Shown piece by piece: positions 55,621 through 63,814 of a stretch of DNA of 64,000 nt; position 1 is the stretch's first letter, and each line of letters begins with the position of its first letter. A program made the position numbers and the translations under genes. The stretch spans positions 1 to 64,000 of the forward strand of contig JBJHDF010000001.1 of the NCBI GenBank assembly GCA_050486405.1. The letters are read 5' to 3'. This DNA comes from JBJHDF01 sp050486405 (lineage in GTDB: Bacteria > Pseudomonadota > Gammaproteobacteria > Pseudomonadales > Cellvibrionaceae). The notes under the pieces were generated by a model. That model was given only the letters and a program-made list of their open reading frames with translations, ran no database searches and was not told the origin of the DNA.

Positions 55621-57747
55621 CTAATATACCTCTTGGCTACGCTTCGCGTCTAGCTCTTTTCCAAAATCGAAGTCGAACCAGTTAGTGAACCATTGTTGAG
55701 GCCTTCTATCACTATCAGTAAAAGTTATAATATCGCCTACAAGCGAGGGATCGGTGACATCAAACATTTCAAGAACTTTTCGCTTCCTATCTTCTGGCAC
55801 ATACGGGCAAGAGATTAAATCGAACAAAAGAAAAATCATCTCTGTATTTTTATGACAAGTTTCTGAGCGCATTCGAATTCGCTCTAGAGCATCATCAATA
55901 ATGCGATCTCTCAACGTATTATACCGAACCTTATTTTTCATATAGAAAAGCGACACTGAAATAGAAAAATAGTTTAATGATCTAATGGGTCCGGCTTTAC
56001 TTCCAGCATCTATTGCCTTTATTCCGAGATAATTGCTGAGCACACTCTCCTCTAGCCAATAATCGCGACCAAGCTCTGAGAGTGCGATAAGCAAATATAG
56101 GGTCTCTACTTGAGTTTGCTCAGAGGTTTCATTCTTTCTAAGAACAAAGCAAACATCATCAAATATTCGCTTATGCACAGATTGCACCTGTTCTTGCTCA
56201 ATATGTCCCGTCTTAAGAAACTGTATAACGACGCGGAGTATGCGACAAAGCCGTATGGTGGTATTCACTCGCGGCGAAACAGAGTAGATAAAAAAGAGAA
56301 ACTCTATGATGCTCTTAATAGCATTAATTAACTTCGTTTGTGATCTTAGCTCCGGACTGACCTTAAGATAGCTTGTAAATATCTTTTCGCAACGCTTCTC
56401 CACTATGGCAAGCGTATAATTCAGCATATCTTTATACTCCACGCCACATGTTTTGATAATTGTTTTAAAACTTGTTATTAGAGCACTGGTATTTACGTAG
56501 ACCGAGCCTTTGGTTTTGACTTCTCCACCATCGACCTCAACATCTTCCAAAGAAAACTTAATTCTGTCTTCAAGCAAACGGGCTATTTGCTGCTTCGCCA
56601 TCGTAATCTCGGTAATAATAGGCTTATTATAGGTTATTGCCTTGGCGGTATTCAGGTATAGCTTGTATTTTTTAAGCGCATGCTGAAGCTCGTTAACAAT
56701 ATGTGTCGCATCACTTTCACCATTAACAAAGACAAAATAATCATCAACATATCTGAAGATTTCATAGTCACGCCCATGCAAAAGGGATTCATTATTTTCG
56801 GCAAGCTTATACAAGACATCTCTATCAATAGCCTGAAGTATTACTTCAGCGAAAATTCGCGAAAATTCAGGCCCAATAATTATACCATTCGTTTCACCTT
56901 GATTCATATGATACATTAATTTATCGAAGCGATCTGGAAATGTCCCGCCGTTGATATTAAGGGACTCTTTTTGTGCATCCTTTCCAATTACTGCCCAGCC
57001 TATTGAATGAGAGTAGATGCTGTCGAAACACTTAGAAATATCAAGCTTGATTAGCTTATTATACTTTTTCTCAGCACGGTGATATCGATAGGATTCATAG
57101 AATTTATATATATTGCTGTAATCTTTATAGACAAAAAATGATTTTAGGCTTTCATACTCTTGATCAGACTGCTCAACAATCTCGGGGGCAGTTGAGAGTC
57201 TCTCGAAGTGGAGCTTATCTTTATGGTATCGAACTTTCGATATTCTAACTGGTGCTCTAATTGTAAAAGAGCTAAGGGACGTATAGTAGAGAATGGTCTC
57301 TTTACATCGATCGTAAAAATCCACCACCAAAAGTTGGCTTTTGGGATGCGGAACGCATAACTCTCTGAATTCTGCCTCTTTGTGCATAACCTTATAACAA
57401 AAAGGAATCATAAACCGTTCTGGTTTTGGCTTAATTTTCGATTTAGATATCCCTTTGTCGTCAAGTTGGTATCGCATGAAATCTGTCAATTTTTCTCCGA
57501 CATATTTCTGAACAGTCGTAATTCGACTGGCATTGTCCGGCATCGCGAACAGCAGCATTACAATTTTATCTAGCGCCCTATCTCCCTTCAGCCACACAAT
57601 GGCGTTATCCTCGATAGCAATTCTATGACGCAATACAAACGAATAGAAATGACGATTTGAAAACGAAATAGGTATTTCAAATGGCAATACATCTGACAAC
57701 AAACAGCGTTCTTTTTTATAGGGAAATCGTATTTTCTTAAGAGACAT
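55621..57747 (-). CDS. drt3b: Antiviral reverse transcriptase Drt3b
   Basis: A 708-aa reverse transcriptase of the DRT3 defence system (second RT, UG8-type). The palm shows LIKLDISKCFDSIYSHSIGW (first Asp), GIIIGPEFSRIFAEVILQAID, and the catalytic FRYVDDYFVFVNG (YVDD). A long C-terminal helical region (about 400-700) follows. Its ATG overlaps the end of drt3a by 11 bases, so the two are translated together. It is much AT-richer than the flanking carboxylase gene, a sign of transfer. Confidence 0.88.
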   Translation of the reverse strand: MSLKKIRFPYKKERCLLSDVLPFEIPISFSNRHFYSFVLRHRIAIEDNAIVWLKGDRALDKIVMLLFAMPDNASRITTVQKYVGEKLTDFMRYQLDDKGISKSKIKPKPERFMIPFCYKVMHKEAEFRELCVPHPKSQLLVVDFYDRCKETILYYTSLSSFTIRAPVRISKVRYHKDKLHFERLSTAPEIVEQSDQEYESLKSFFVYKDYSNIYKFYESYRYHRAEKKYNKLIKLDISKCFDSIYSHSIGWAVIGKDAQKESLNINGGTFPDRFDKLMYHMNQGETNGIIIGPEFSRIFAEVILQAIDRDVLYKLAENNESLLHGRDYEIFRYVDDYFVFVNGESDATHIVNELQHALKKYKLYLNTAKAITYNKPIITEITMAKQQIARLLEDRIKFSLEDVEVDGGEVKTKGSVYVNTSALITSFKTIIKTCGVEYKDMLNYTLAIVEKRCEKIFTSYLKVSPELRSQTKLINAIKSIIEFLFFIYSVSPRVNTTIRLCRILRVVIQFLKTGHIEQEQVQSVHKRIFDDVCFVLRKNETSEQTQVETLYLLIALSELGRDYWLEESVLSNYLGIKAIDAGSKAGPIRSLNYFSISVSLFYMKNKVRYNTLRDRIIDDALERIRMRSETCHKNTEMIFLLFDLISCPYVPEDRKRKVLEMFDVTDPSLVGDIITFTDSDRRPQQWFTNWFDFDFGKELDAKRSQEVY

Positions 57748-59092
57748 GATTCCATACCTCGACTATTTTCGACAAATCCTGCGCAGAAAATTTACTATAT
57801 TTTCTGGTTTCAAAGCCGTTCTTGAACGACTGCTTGGACAGCCTATTCTGCAATCTGGGTTTCGCCAAACCAGCTATTTTTGTGGCTAGATAGCTATCCA
57901 AATTCTGAAGATCATCTAGTTCTGTTAGCAATGAATTTGAAAAAAATATACCAGACACTACGTTCTTTTTATTATTAACCAGACGTGTATTGCCAGTTAG
58001 AAAGCGGACGCGCTTCTCTAATAGAGAGCGCGCTTGCATTTCAGTCTTTTTAGGTTTGTTCGCCTTCTTAGAGTAAGCTGCAAAGGTCAAATCAATACGC
58101 TTCTTATATCGATTTATCTTTTCGTCAGTCATTCTCAGCTCGAGGGAACCATAACCAATCTGATATTTGTATCCAAGATATTGGATAGAGACGGTTGCAC
58201 TTGGATCTGATTTAATTATCTGTGTTTTTTTCTTGTTTCTTGTTAATCCAAGTCTTTTAAATTCACTGACTATCGAACACAGAAAGGCCATTATCCCTGT
58301 ATTTGGTGGCGGACAAAATATAGTAAAAATATCATCAACATAGCGGGCGTAGTATAAAACGCCTGGATAGTCGCGAATAGTGCGATCAATGTCACGCATA
58401 TACAATTCAGCGAGATAAGCGCTTATGCCAATTCCTCTTGGCATTCCGACATCACTTCCGGTTATCGCGCTGTATTCAAATAGGATTCTTCTTATAATTT
58501 TTTTTGAGGACGATGTAAGGAGCGGATCATCCCTTAATTTTTTTAGCAGTTGTTTTCTAGGGATACTCTCATAAAAAGACGAAATGTCAGTTCTGAGGAT
58601 ATATTTGGGAAACCTATCTCCCAATAATTCACGTAGCTGGCATACGATCTGATGTCGATTTGCCTGCTTAACCTTATAGAGTCGACGAATATTGTGCTGC
58701 ACTTGTTTTAACGCAAAATATGTCGCCGCGTTATGTTCGGCAACATATATTTTTTTGGGCATTCCAACATCTACTTCCCTGATACCAAAAGAGAATCCTT
58801 TCGAGTTTATTTGGGAGCTAACCTTGTTCAGCTCTTCAGCTAAAAGTTCTTCTTTCTGCCCTTTTAGGTTTTCAATATTGGCTATGGCCTCTTCCTTCTT
58901 TTCTTCATATTCCTCTAGAGAGAGTGTTGATTTCTGTTGCTTTATCTTCCGGAGGTTACTTTTAGCCAATTGGATTTCGTTGCTTTTTTCTTCAACATCC
59001 GGAAAGAATTTTCCTTCGAGATAATTGCCTTTTCTATTTTCGATATCAATGATTTTTCGAAAATTGGTGGCCGAGAAAGATTGATCAAGCAT
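57737..59092 (-). CDS. drt3a: Antiviral reverse transcriptase Drt3a
   Basis: A 451-aa reverse transcriptase (first RT of DRT3, UG3-type). The N-terminus MLDQSFSATNFRKIIDIENRKG, split at 20, is characteristic of Drt3a. A coiled region (about 55-95) precedes the palm: YILRTDISSFYESIPRKQLL, GMPRGIGISAYLAELYMRDID and the catalytic YARYVDDIFTIF. LGLTRNKKKTQ and a C-terminal helical domain follow. The ATG at 59092 was chosen because it gives the family start and overlaps a small upstream frame (ATGCTTGA). It forms one operon with drt3b. Confidence 0.9.
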   Translation of the reverse strand: MLDQSFSATNFRKIIDIENRKGNYLEGKFFPDVEEKSNEIQLAKSNLRKIKQQKSTLSLEEYEEKKEEAIANIENLKGQKEELLAEELNKVSSQINSKGFSFGIREVDVGMPKKIYVAEHNAATYFALKQVQHNIRRLYKVKQANRHQIVCQLRELLGDRFPKYILRTDISSFYESIPRKQLLKKLRDDPLLTSSSKKIIRRILFEYSAITGSDVGMPRGIGISAYLAELYMRDIDRTIRDYPGVLYYARYVDDIFTIFCPPPNTGIMAFLCSIVSEFKRLGLTRNKKKTQIIKSDPSATVSIQYLGYKYQIGYGSLELRMTDEKINRYKKRIDLTFAAYSKKANKPKKTEMQARSLLEKRVRFLTGNTRLVNNKKNVVSGIFFSNSLLTELDDLQNLDSYLATKIAGLAKPRLQNRLSKQSFKNGFETRKYSKFSAQDLSKIVEVWNHVS

Positions 59093-59222
59093 AGCATCTG
59101 TTTTCCTTTGTATTTTCGTTATTATTATCGGAAATATTTCCACACACGCCAATAGATGCCTCAAGTAACATCAAGGTGTGCTCCTTTGTCCTGACACTAT
59201 CAATCTCGCTCTTGTCGACCAT
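59085..59222 (-). CDS. Small upstream frame coupled to drt3a
   Basis: A 45-codon frame with ATG at 59222, AGG at fair spacing, and a stop (TGA) lying inside the first codons of drt3a (ATGCTTGA). The product (starts MVDKSEIDSVRTKEHTLMLL) is polar and ends Asn/Glu-rich. It could be a leader or regulatory small protein, or simply chance. The frame is open further upstream to 59300 without an ATG. I do not recognise it. Confidence 0.4.
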   Translation of the reverse strand: MVDKSEIDSVRTKEHTLMLLEASIGVCGNISDNNNENTKENRCYA

Positions 59223-59256
59223 ATAAAGCCTATTAATTAAACTACAATTGTATCCA

Positions 59257-59283
59257 CACGTGTTTTCTTCGACCAAACACGTG
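59257..59283 (-). promoter_or_regulatory. Perfect hairpin upstream of drt3a
   Basis: CACGTGTTT and AAACACGTG form a perfect 9-bp stem with a 9-nt loop, 165 bp ahead of the drt3a start. It could be an operator, an attenuator or part of a leader RNA. No T tract follows it. Confidence 0.4.
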
Positions 59284-59344
59284 ATTTGGCAGCTTTCCAA
59301 ACATACGTCCGCTTTGGGTCGAAATCAGATTTACTACGACCACC

Positions 59345-59427
59345 GCACAACGCCCCTAGCAGGGGAATATATTGCGTTTTGAGCGCAGCGAAGCAAAATA
59401 TTTCCCGCTGACTTGGATTGTTAAGGC
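59345..59427 (-). repeat. attC-like integron recombination site
   Basis: Read on the minus strand this 83-bp segment starts GCCTTAACAATCC, forms an imperfect foldback (CAGCGGGAAATATTTTG with CAAAACGCAATATATTCCCC), and ends GGGGCGTTGTGC. The outer boxes resemble RYYYAAC and GTTRRRY. It lies 17 bases after the DUF3892 stop, where a cassette attC belongs. Its left box is the complement of GTTAAGGC found ahead of the same gene at 59734-59741, exactly as cassette insertion predicts. The last bases (TTGTGC) would then belong to the next inserted piece. Confidence 0.55.
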
Positions 59428-59444
59428 TAACACTTCAGTGGTGC

Positions 59445-59705
59445 TCAGCAGTCAGGAAGTTCTTCGAGGTTGTTTTTCCCTTTGCCGTCACGATCAGTCC
59501 TAAGATGCTTTTTTCCGCCAACATTCACAACATGAATATTAACTTTCGAGCTTCCCACGTTGACATAGTAAGAGTGTCGACCATTCTCAATGTCCTCAAT
59601 TGCGTCATCCTTTGATCGCGGCGACCACCACTCACCCGCGTTACATAGTTTTGTGATTACGTTGTTGTCACCTTTTCCTGATTTTGTAACTTTTCTCTCT
59701 GTCAT
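59445..59705 (-). CDS. DUF3892 domain protein in a cassette-like unit
   Basis: An 86-aa protein of the DUF3892 family: EDIENGRHSYYVNVG, then VNIHVVNVGGKKHLRTDRDG and a C-terminal NLEELPDC. The function is unknown. A strong GAGGAGAAAG ribosome site precedes the ATG at 59705. The gene is bounded by a GTTAAGGC core upstream and an attC-like site downstream, and is AT-richer than the core genome, so it is probably a mobile gene cassette. Confidence 0.75.
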   Translation of the reverse strand: MTERKVTKSGKGDNNVITKLCNAGEWWSPRSKDDAIEDIENGRHSYYVNVGSSKVNIHVVNVGGKKHLRTDRDGKGKNNLEELPDC

Positions 59706-59733
59706 CTTCTTTCTCCTCGTTGTGAAGATTGGT

Positions 59734-59741
59734 GCCTTAAC
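59734..59741 (-). other. Cassette boundary core site
   Basis: The minus strand reads GTTAAGGC, a GTTRRRY-like integron core site. It is the complement of GCCTTAAC that begins the attC-like site downstream of DUF3892. The crossover between G and TT would mark the start of the cassette. I saw no integrase gene and no obvious attI nearby. Confidence 0.45.
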
Positions 59742-59785
59742 AAGGTTCTTAGACGGAAAAATTCCGTATTTCACACCAGCCGCCT

Positions 59786-59814
59786 TTTATACCATGCTCG
59801 AAAAGCCGCGTCAC
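59786..59814 (-). promoter_or_regulatory. Candidate promoter reading into the DUF3892 cassette
   Basis: On the minus strand there is a -35 GTGACG (59809-59814), a 17-bp spacer and a -10 TATAAA (59786-59791), matching the consensus at 9 of 12 bases. It lies outside the cassette boundary, so it could drive whatever is inserted there. A small palindrome ACGGAA-aaa-TTCCGT lies at 59753-59767. Confidence 0.45.
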
Positions 59815-59925
59815 GCCAGGCTTATATCCTAATGTTATAAAAACTCAGAGTGAAGCCCGGAACTTCGGCATGAAGCGTCTTGACAGAAATGTGCCACGCA
59901 GAGCACACCTTTGGCCTCTACCGGT

Positions 59926-60927
59926 TCAATAGTATTCCAACTTGTCGGCCTTCCCCCAAAACACCCGATAGGCAAAGGCCGTGTAAAGCACTATGGCCGG
60001 CAGCACCAGCACGACTCCGTAGAGAATGAAACGCAGGGCTTCGGGGGCGCTGGCGGCTTCCCAGATGGTCATCTGTTCCGGCACCGCATAGGGGTAAAAG
60101 CTGTAGGCCAGGGCGGCAAAGGCGAGGATAAAAATCCCTACGCTGGCGGCAAAGGGTATCCAGCAGCCGAAATCACCCTCGTAGGGGAAGTTCGCCAGGT
60201 AGCGGTCGGCCACCAGCAACAGTGAACCGCACAGCACGGGAATCAACAGCATCCAGAGCGCGGGACCGCCGCCCAGCCACCTGTCGTACACCTGGTCGCT
60301 GATCAGGGGGTTGACGGCGGATACCACCGCCAGTCCCAGGGCGGCTAGCCACAGGCTGCGGCGGGCCCAGACGGCTGCGCGGGCCTGAAGCCGGCCTTCG
60401 GTTTTCATCACCAGCCAGGCGGCGCCGATCAGGCAGTAGGCGGCGGTGACGCAGACAGCGCTGAGCAGGGCAAAGGCGTAGGCGGCCAGGCTGGGTTCAA
60501 AACCCATCACAAACAACCCCAGCATATAGCCCTGGGACAGGGTGGCCAGCAGGGAACCTCCCTTGAAAGCCTTGTCCCACAGGCTCTTGTGGTCCACCGG
60601 CGCCTTGGCGCGAAAGTCGAAGGCCACGCCGCGCAGAATCAATCCGGCCAGCATCAGGGTAACCGGCAGATACAGGTGAAAAAGTATCAGGTTGTGGGCA
60701 GCGGGAAAGGCGATGAGGATAATACCCACCCCCAGCACCAGCCAGGTTTCGTTGGCGTCCCAAAAAGGGCCGATGGAGGCGATCATGGTGTCCCGCTGGG
60801 CTTCGCTGTCCCCCGGCAGGAGTATGCCCACGCCCAGGTCGAAGCCGTCCAGCAGGGCGTAGACCAGAAACGCCAGCCCCATAAGACCGACAAAGATCAC
60901 CGGCAACCAGTAGGCTTCACCGGTCAT
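59926..60927 (-). CDS. cioB: Cytochrome bd-type (cyanide-insensitive) oxidase subunit II
   Basis: A 333-aa inner membrane protein with eight to nine hydrophobic segments, the CydB/CioB subunit of a bd-family quinol oxidase. It starts with the family pattern WLPVIFVGLMGLAFLVYALLDGFDLGVG, here cut, and has GPFWDANETWLVLGVGI. The ATG at 60927 follows GGAGGTG at good spacing; a GTG start at 60936 is less likely. It overlaps subunit I by 11 bases. I saw no CydX-like small gene after it. Confidence 0.92.
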   Translation of the reverse strand: MTGEAYWLPVIFVGLMGLAFLVYALLDGFDLGVGILLPGDSEAQRDTMIASIGPFWDANETWLVLGVGIILIAFPAAHNLILFHLYLPVTLMLAGLILRGVAFDFRAKAPVDHKSLWDKAFKGGSLLATLSQGYMLGLFVMGFEPSLAAYAFALLSAVCVTAAYCLIGAAWLVMKTEGRLQARAAVWARRSLWLAALGLAVVSAVNPLISDQVYDRWLGGGPALWMLLIPVLCGSLLLVADRYLANFPYEGDFGCWIPFAASVGIFILAFAALAYSFYPYAVPEQMTIWEAASAPEALRFILYGVVLVLPAIVLYTAFAYRVFWGKADKLEYY

Positions 60928-62305
60928 GGTCGGCACCTCCTTTTTTCCAGCGGCCGATGCTGAAGGGGTTCGCCCGATCCTGCAGGCTGGCCACCTGATC
61001 CGGGTCGTCCACCGCCACTGCCTTGCGCGCCATCAGGAACAGTGTGTGGATATAGGCCACCAGCAGCAGCGCGTAGATCACCAGGTAGATAGTCAGGGAT
61101 ATGGCCACATTGCTCGGCGGCACCGAGGTTACCGCTTCGCCGGTGCGCAGAATGCCGGTCACCAGGTGTGGCTGGCGGCCGATCTCTGTGACGTACCAGC
61201 CGGCCAGGGTGGCCACCCAGCCGGAAAAGCTCATGGCCACCAGGGTTTTCAGTTGCCAGGGTTTCAGGTGGCCCCGGCGCCAGAGTTGCCAGGCGCACAC
61301 CCAGGCCACCACCAGCATCAACAGGCCCATGGTTACCATCACCCGAAAACTCCAGAACACCGGGGCCACCGGCGGGTGCTCGCCGGGAAAGTCCCGCAGG
61401 CCCTGTAGCTCGCCGTCCAGGGAGTGGGTGAGAATCAGGCTGGCGGCCTTGGGAATTTGCAGGGCGTAGCGGTTGCGCTGCTCCGCCTCGTCCGGCAGGG
61501 CAAAGAGCACCAGGGGTGCGCCCCGCTGGGTTTCCCAGAGGCCTTCCATGGCGGCGATCTTGGCCGGCTGATGCTTCAGGGTGTTCAGGCCGTGCAGATC
61601 CCCCAGCAGTATCTGCAGGGGAATCATGACGGCGGCGCTGTAAATCGCCACCTTGAGCGCCAACCGGGGCGCCGGTTTGGGGTCGCCCTTGAGCAGCCGG
61701 TAGGCGGACAGGCCGGCCATCAGAAAGGCGGCGGTCAGGCCCGAGGCCACCATCATGTGGGCAAAGCGATAGGGCATGGACGGGTTGAAGATCACCGCCC
61801 ACCAGTCCACCGGGTAGGCCACGCCGTCACGCAACTCGTGGCCGGCGGGGGTTTGCATCCAGGAGTTCAGGGCCAGAATCCAGAAGGCCGACAGGGTGGT
61901 GCCCACGGCCACCAGGAAGGTGGACAGGGTGTGCACCCGTTCCGACACCCGGTTGATGCCAAACAGCATGATGCCGAGAAAGGTGGCCTCCATAAAAAAG
62001 GCGGTGAGCACCTCGTAGCCCAGCAGCGGCCCGGCGATGTTGCCCACGGTTTCCATGTAGCCCGGCCAGTTGGTACCGAACTGGAAGGACATGGTGATGC
62101 CGCTGACCACCCCCAGGGCGAAACTCAGGGCGAAGATCTTGACCCAGAAACGGTAGGCACGCATCCACACCGGGTCGCCGGTGTAGCGGTAACGCAGCTT
62201 GAAGTACAGCAGATACCAGGCCAGCGCGATGGTGATGGCCGGAAAGAGTATGTGAAAGCTGATGTTGGCGGCAAACTGGATCCGCGACAGCAGCAAGGTG
62301 TCCAT
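60917..62305 (-). CDS. cioA: Cytochrome bd-type (cyanide-insensitive) oxidase subunit I
   Basis: A 462-aa membrane quinol oxidase subunit that oxidises quinol and reduces O2. Heme and quinol residues are visible: LSRIQFAANISFHILFPAIT (His), GSFLEAT-like FFMEATFLGIMLFG, and the Q-loop region GDLHGLNTLKHQPAKIAAMEG followed by WETQRGAPL. The Q loop after this is short (to VAPVFWSFRVMV), which favours the CioA form over E. coli-type CydA. It gives respiration that resists cyanide and probably sulfide, fitting the sulfide oxidation genes at 37.6-41 kb. Confidence 0.93.
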   Translation of the reverse strand: MDTLLLSRIQFAANISFHILFPAITIALAWYLLYFKLRYRYTGDPVWMRAYRFWVKIFALSFALGVVSGITMSFQFGTNWPGYMETVGNIAGPLLGYEVLTAFFMEATFLGIMLFGINRVSERVHTLSTFLVAVGTTLSAFWILALNSWMQTPAGHELRDGVAYPVDWWAVIFNPSMPYRFAHMMVASGLTAAFLMAGLSAYRLLKGDPKPAPRLALKVAIYSAAVMIPLQILLGDLHGLNTLKHQPAKIAAMEGLWETQRGAPLVLFALPDEAEQRNRYALQIPKAASLILTHSLDGELQGLRDFPGEHPPVAPVFWSFRVMVTMGLLMLVVAWVCAWQLWRRGHLKPWQLKTLVAMSFSGWVATLAGWYVTEIGRQPHLVTGILRTGEAVTSVPPSNVAISLTIYLVIYALLLVAYIHTLFLMARKAVAVDDPDQVASLQDRANPFSIGRWKKGGADHDR

Positions 62306-62415
62306 GGGGAAACCTTCAGGGGTTGGGGTGTTTGGGCGGGGTTACTATACCTGATAATGGCGTGGGGCGGGCTGCTTGGCATTGTTACATGCATTTGCTA
62401 CACTTTGATATACAC

Positions 62416-62434
62416 TGTAATACATAGTAGTACA
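62416..62434. promoter_or_regulatory. Possible operator of the toxin-antitoxin pair
   Basis: TGTAATACATAGTAGTACA is an imperfect palindrome ending 12 bases before the antitoxin start codon. It overlaps a probable -10 region (TAATAC, with TTGCTA 17 bp further upstream). Autorepression by the antitoxin is usual for such pairs. Confidence 0.35.
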
Positions 62435-62446
62435 TTTGGTGATTTT

Positions 62447-62725
62447 ATGAAAACTGAAATGCTGAGTACCCGAATAGACCACGACACCAAGTTAGCGTTT
62501 ACTAACGTCTGCGAGGGTATTGGGCTTAGCCCCTCTCAAGCCATAAAGCTGTTTGCCAAGGCGGTAGTTAATCACGGCGGAATACCCTTTGAGCTGAAAA
62601 CGAAGCAGCCCAATGCAGCAACAGCCGCAGCCATTTCCGAACTGGAGTCCGGTAGGGGACATACCGCCAAGGACATTGAAGAGCTGTTCGGGAAATTGAA
62701 CATCGGTAATCTCGACAATGCTTAA
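62447..62725 (+). CDS. RelB/DinJ family antitoxin
   Basis: A 92-aa protein with a ribbon-helix-helix N-terminus (TEMLSTRIDHDTKLAFTNVC, then GLSPSQAIKLFAKAVVNHGGIPFE), characteristic of RelB/DinJ. The C-terminal helical part binds the toxin. It overlaps the toxin gene by 8 bases. A weak ribosome site precedes the ATG at 62447; ATG at 62459 is an alternative. Confidence 0.88.
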   Translation: MKTEMLSTRIDHDTKLAFTNVCEGIGLSPSQAIKLFAKAVVNHGGIPFELKTKQPNAATAAAISELESGRGHTAKDIEELFGKLNIGNLDNA

Positions 62726-62987
62726 ACTCGAATACTCAACACAATTTAAAAAAGACTTTAAGAAAATTGCAAAACTTCCAATTCCCGACATCGTTGAGGT
62801 CGGTCATGTCATCAAACAGCTACAGCTCGGAAAAGCACTGCCGAACAAGTACGTTGATCATTCTTTGTCCGGAAATTGGCAGAGCTATAGAGACTGCCAC
62901 ATAAAGCCGGACCTGGTTTTAATATACAAAGTCGATGGTACCTCTCTCAGGTTGGCCCGAATTGGCACTCATTCTGAGCTATTTTGA
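62718..62987 (+). CDS. YafQ family mRNA interferase toxin
   Basis: An 89-aa RelE/YafQ-type ribosome-dependent mRNA interferase. The N-terminal YSTQFKKDFKKIAK, the central VDHSLSGNWQSYRDCHIKPDLVLIY, here cut, and the C-terminal catalytic GTHSELF match YafQ, including the terminal His and Phe. It forms a pair with the overlapping RelB/DinJ antitoxin. Confidence 0.9.
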   Translation: MLKLEYSTQFKKDFKKIAKLPIPDIVEVGHVIKQLQLGKALPNKYVDHSLSGNWQSYRDCHIKPDLVLIYKVDGTSLRLARIGTHSELF

Positions 62988-63008
62988 TAGCATGAAAGTT
63001 GGCTCACC

Positions 63009-63092
63009 ATGCAGGACATGTACGACCTTTGGGTGGCAAAAAAGAACGTTAAGCTCGACAAGGTACAGAAGATTGAGCTTGATGCCGCATAG
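63009..63092 (+). pseudogene. Short frame, possible gene remnant
   Basis: A 27-codon frame (MQDMYDLWVAKKNVKLDKVQ and a few more residues) right after the toxin gene, without a clear ribosome site. Its composition is protein-like, and it could be the tail of a lost gene or a chance frame. I do not recognise it. Confidence 0.2.
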
Positions 63093-63155
63093 ATGGCAAA
63101 GGACATAGTGATAACCAGAAAGAGTATGTGCTGAGTCTCAATCCAGATGGAAGTC

Positions 63156-63734
63156 TCACATGTCTCTATCAAAATATATGTTGCTCAGCAGGGTAACCCT
63201 GATATCAGCAATTTCGTCCCACATATCTACAGGGGACTCAAATACAATGAGATATACTGCACCTGTTCGGTTATTTCCAATAGCTAGGTGATCCGTTATA
63301 TAGTCTCCCAAATTTGGATCGATATTTTTTGTAGTAATGCCAAATCCAGTAAAATATTCATCACTATATGACCAAGGCTTAACGAGCACTTCACTGCTAT
63401 TTTCTGCAGCGACATCTATGTATACCCTTGCGTACCCAGGGGCAATATCCGCCTGCCCTGGATGACCAACCACGAGAGGAATAATCGTCAATCCCGTCAT
63501 GAAAAATCCAGCATCATCAATATTTTCTTTGCTTATAGAGATCAATCCACGATCTCCACTCCTGCGCTTACTAAAACTCCATCCATCTGGCTTCAAAAAC
63601 CGCGCCTTGATCTCATCCACTCGAACCCATTGAAATCCTTCCGGCGCAGACGTCAAATCGTCTGCGCGGCACAAAGGAGAAAATAGCATCAACAAAAAAC
63701 ATAAAGTCGTACACACAATATTCTTTTTGCGCAT
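63156..63734 (-). CDS. Secreted protein of unknown function
   Basis: A 192-aa protein with a signal peptide (MRKKNIVCTTLCFLLMLF, cut near CRA-D). The mature part has a beta-rich look: PEGFQWVRVDEIKARFLKPDG, here cut, and WSYSDEYFTGFGITTKNI. No domain is recognised. AGGTGGG lies before the ATG at 63734. The gene is AT-rich like its neighbours to the left and may be recently acquired. Confidence 0.65.
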   Translation of the reverse strand: MRKKNIVCTTLCFLLMLFSPLCRADDLTSAPEGFQWVRVDEIKARFLKPDGWSFSKRRSGDRGLISISKENIDDAGFFMTGLTIIPLVVGHPGQADIAPGYARVYIDVAAENSSEVLVKPWSYSDEYFTGFGITTKNIDPNLGDYITDHLAIGNNRTGAVYLIVFESPVDMWDEIADIRVTLLSNIYFDRDM

Positions 63735-63814
63735 ATTCCCACCTAATGGCCATCTATTTCTAAGCAATATCGTTCTTTGCAAACCGGAATTACCGTATCC
63801 GCACTAATATTGCC

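Noticed and set aside
59142..59147. ACACAC on the plus strand upstream of drt3a as the ncRNA template
   Set aside because: On the transcribed (minus) strand it reads GTGTGT, so it could not be the ACACAC template; the tract at 55571-55579 has the right sense.
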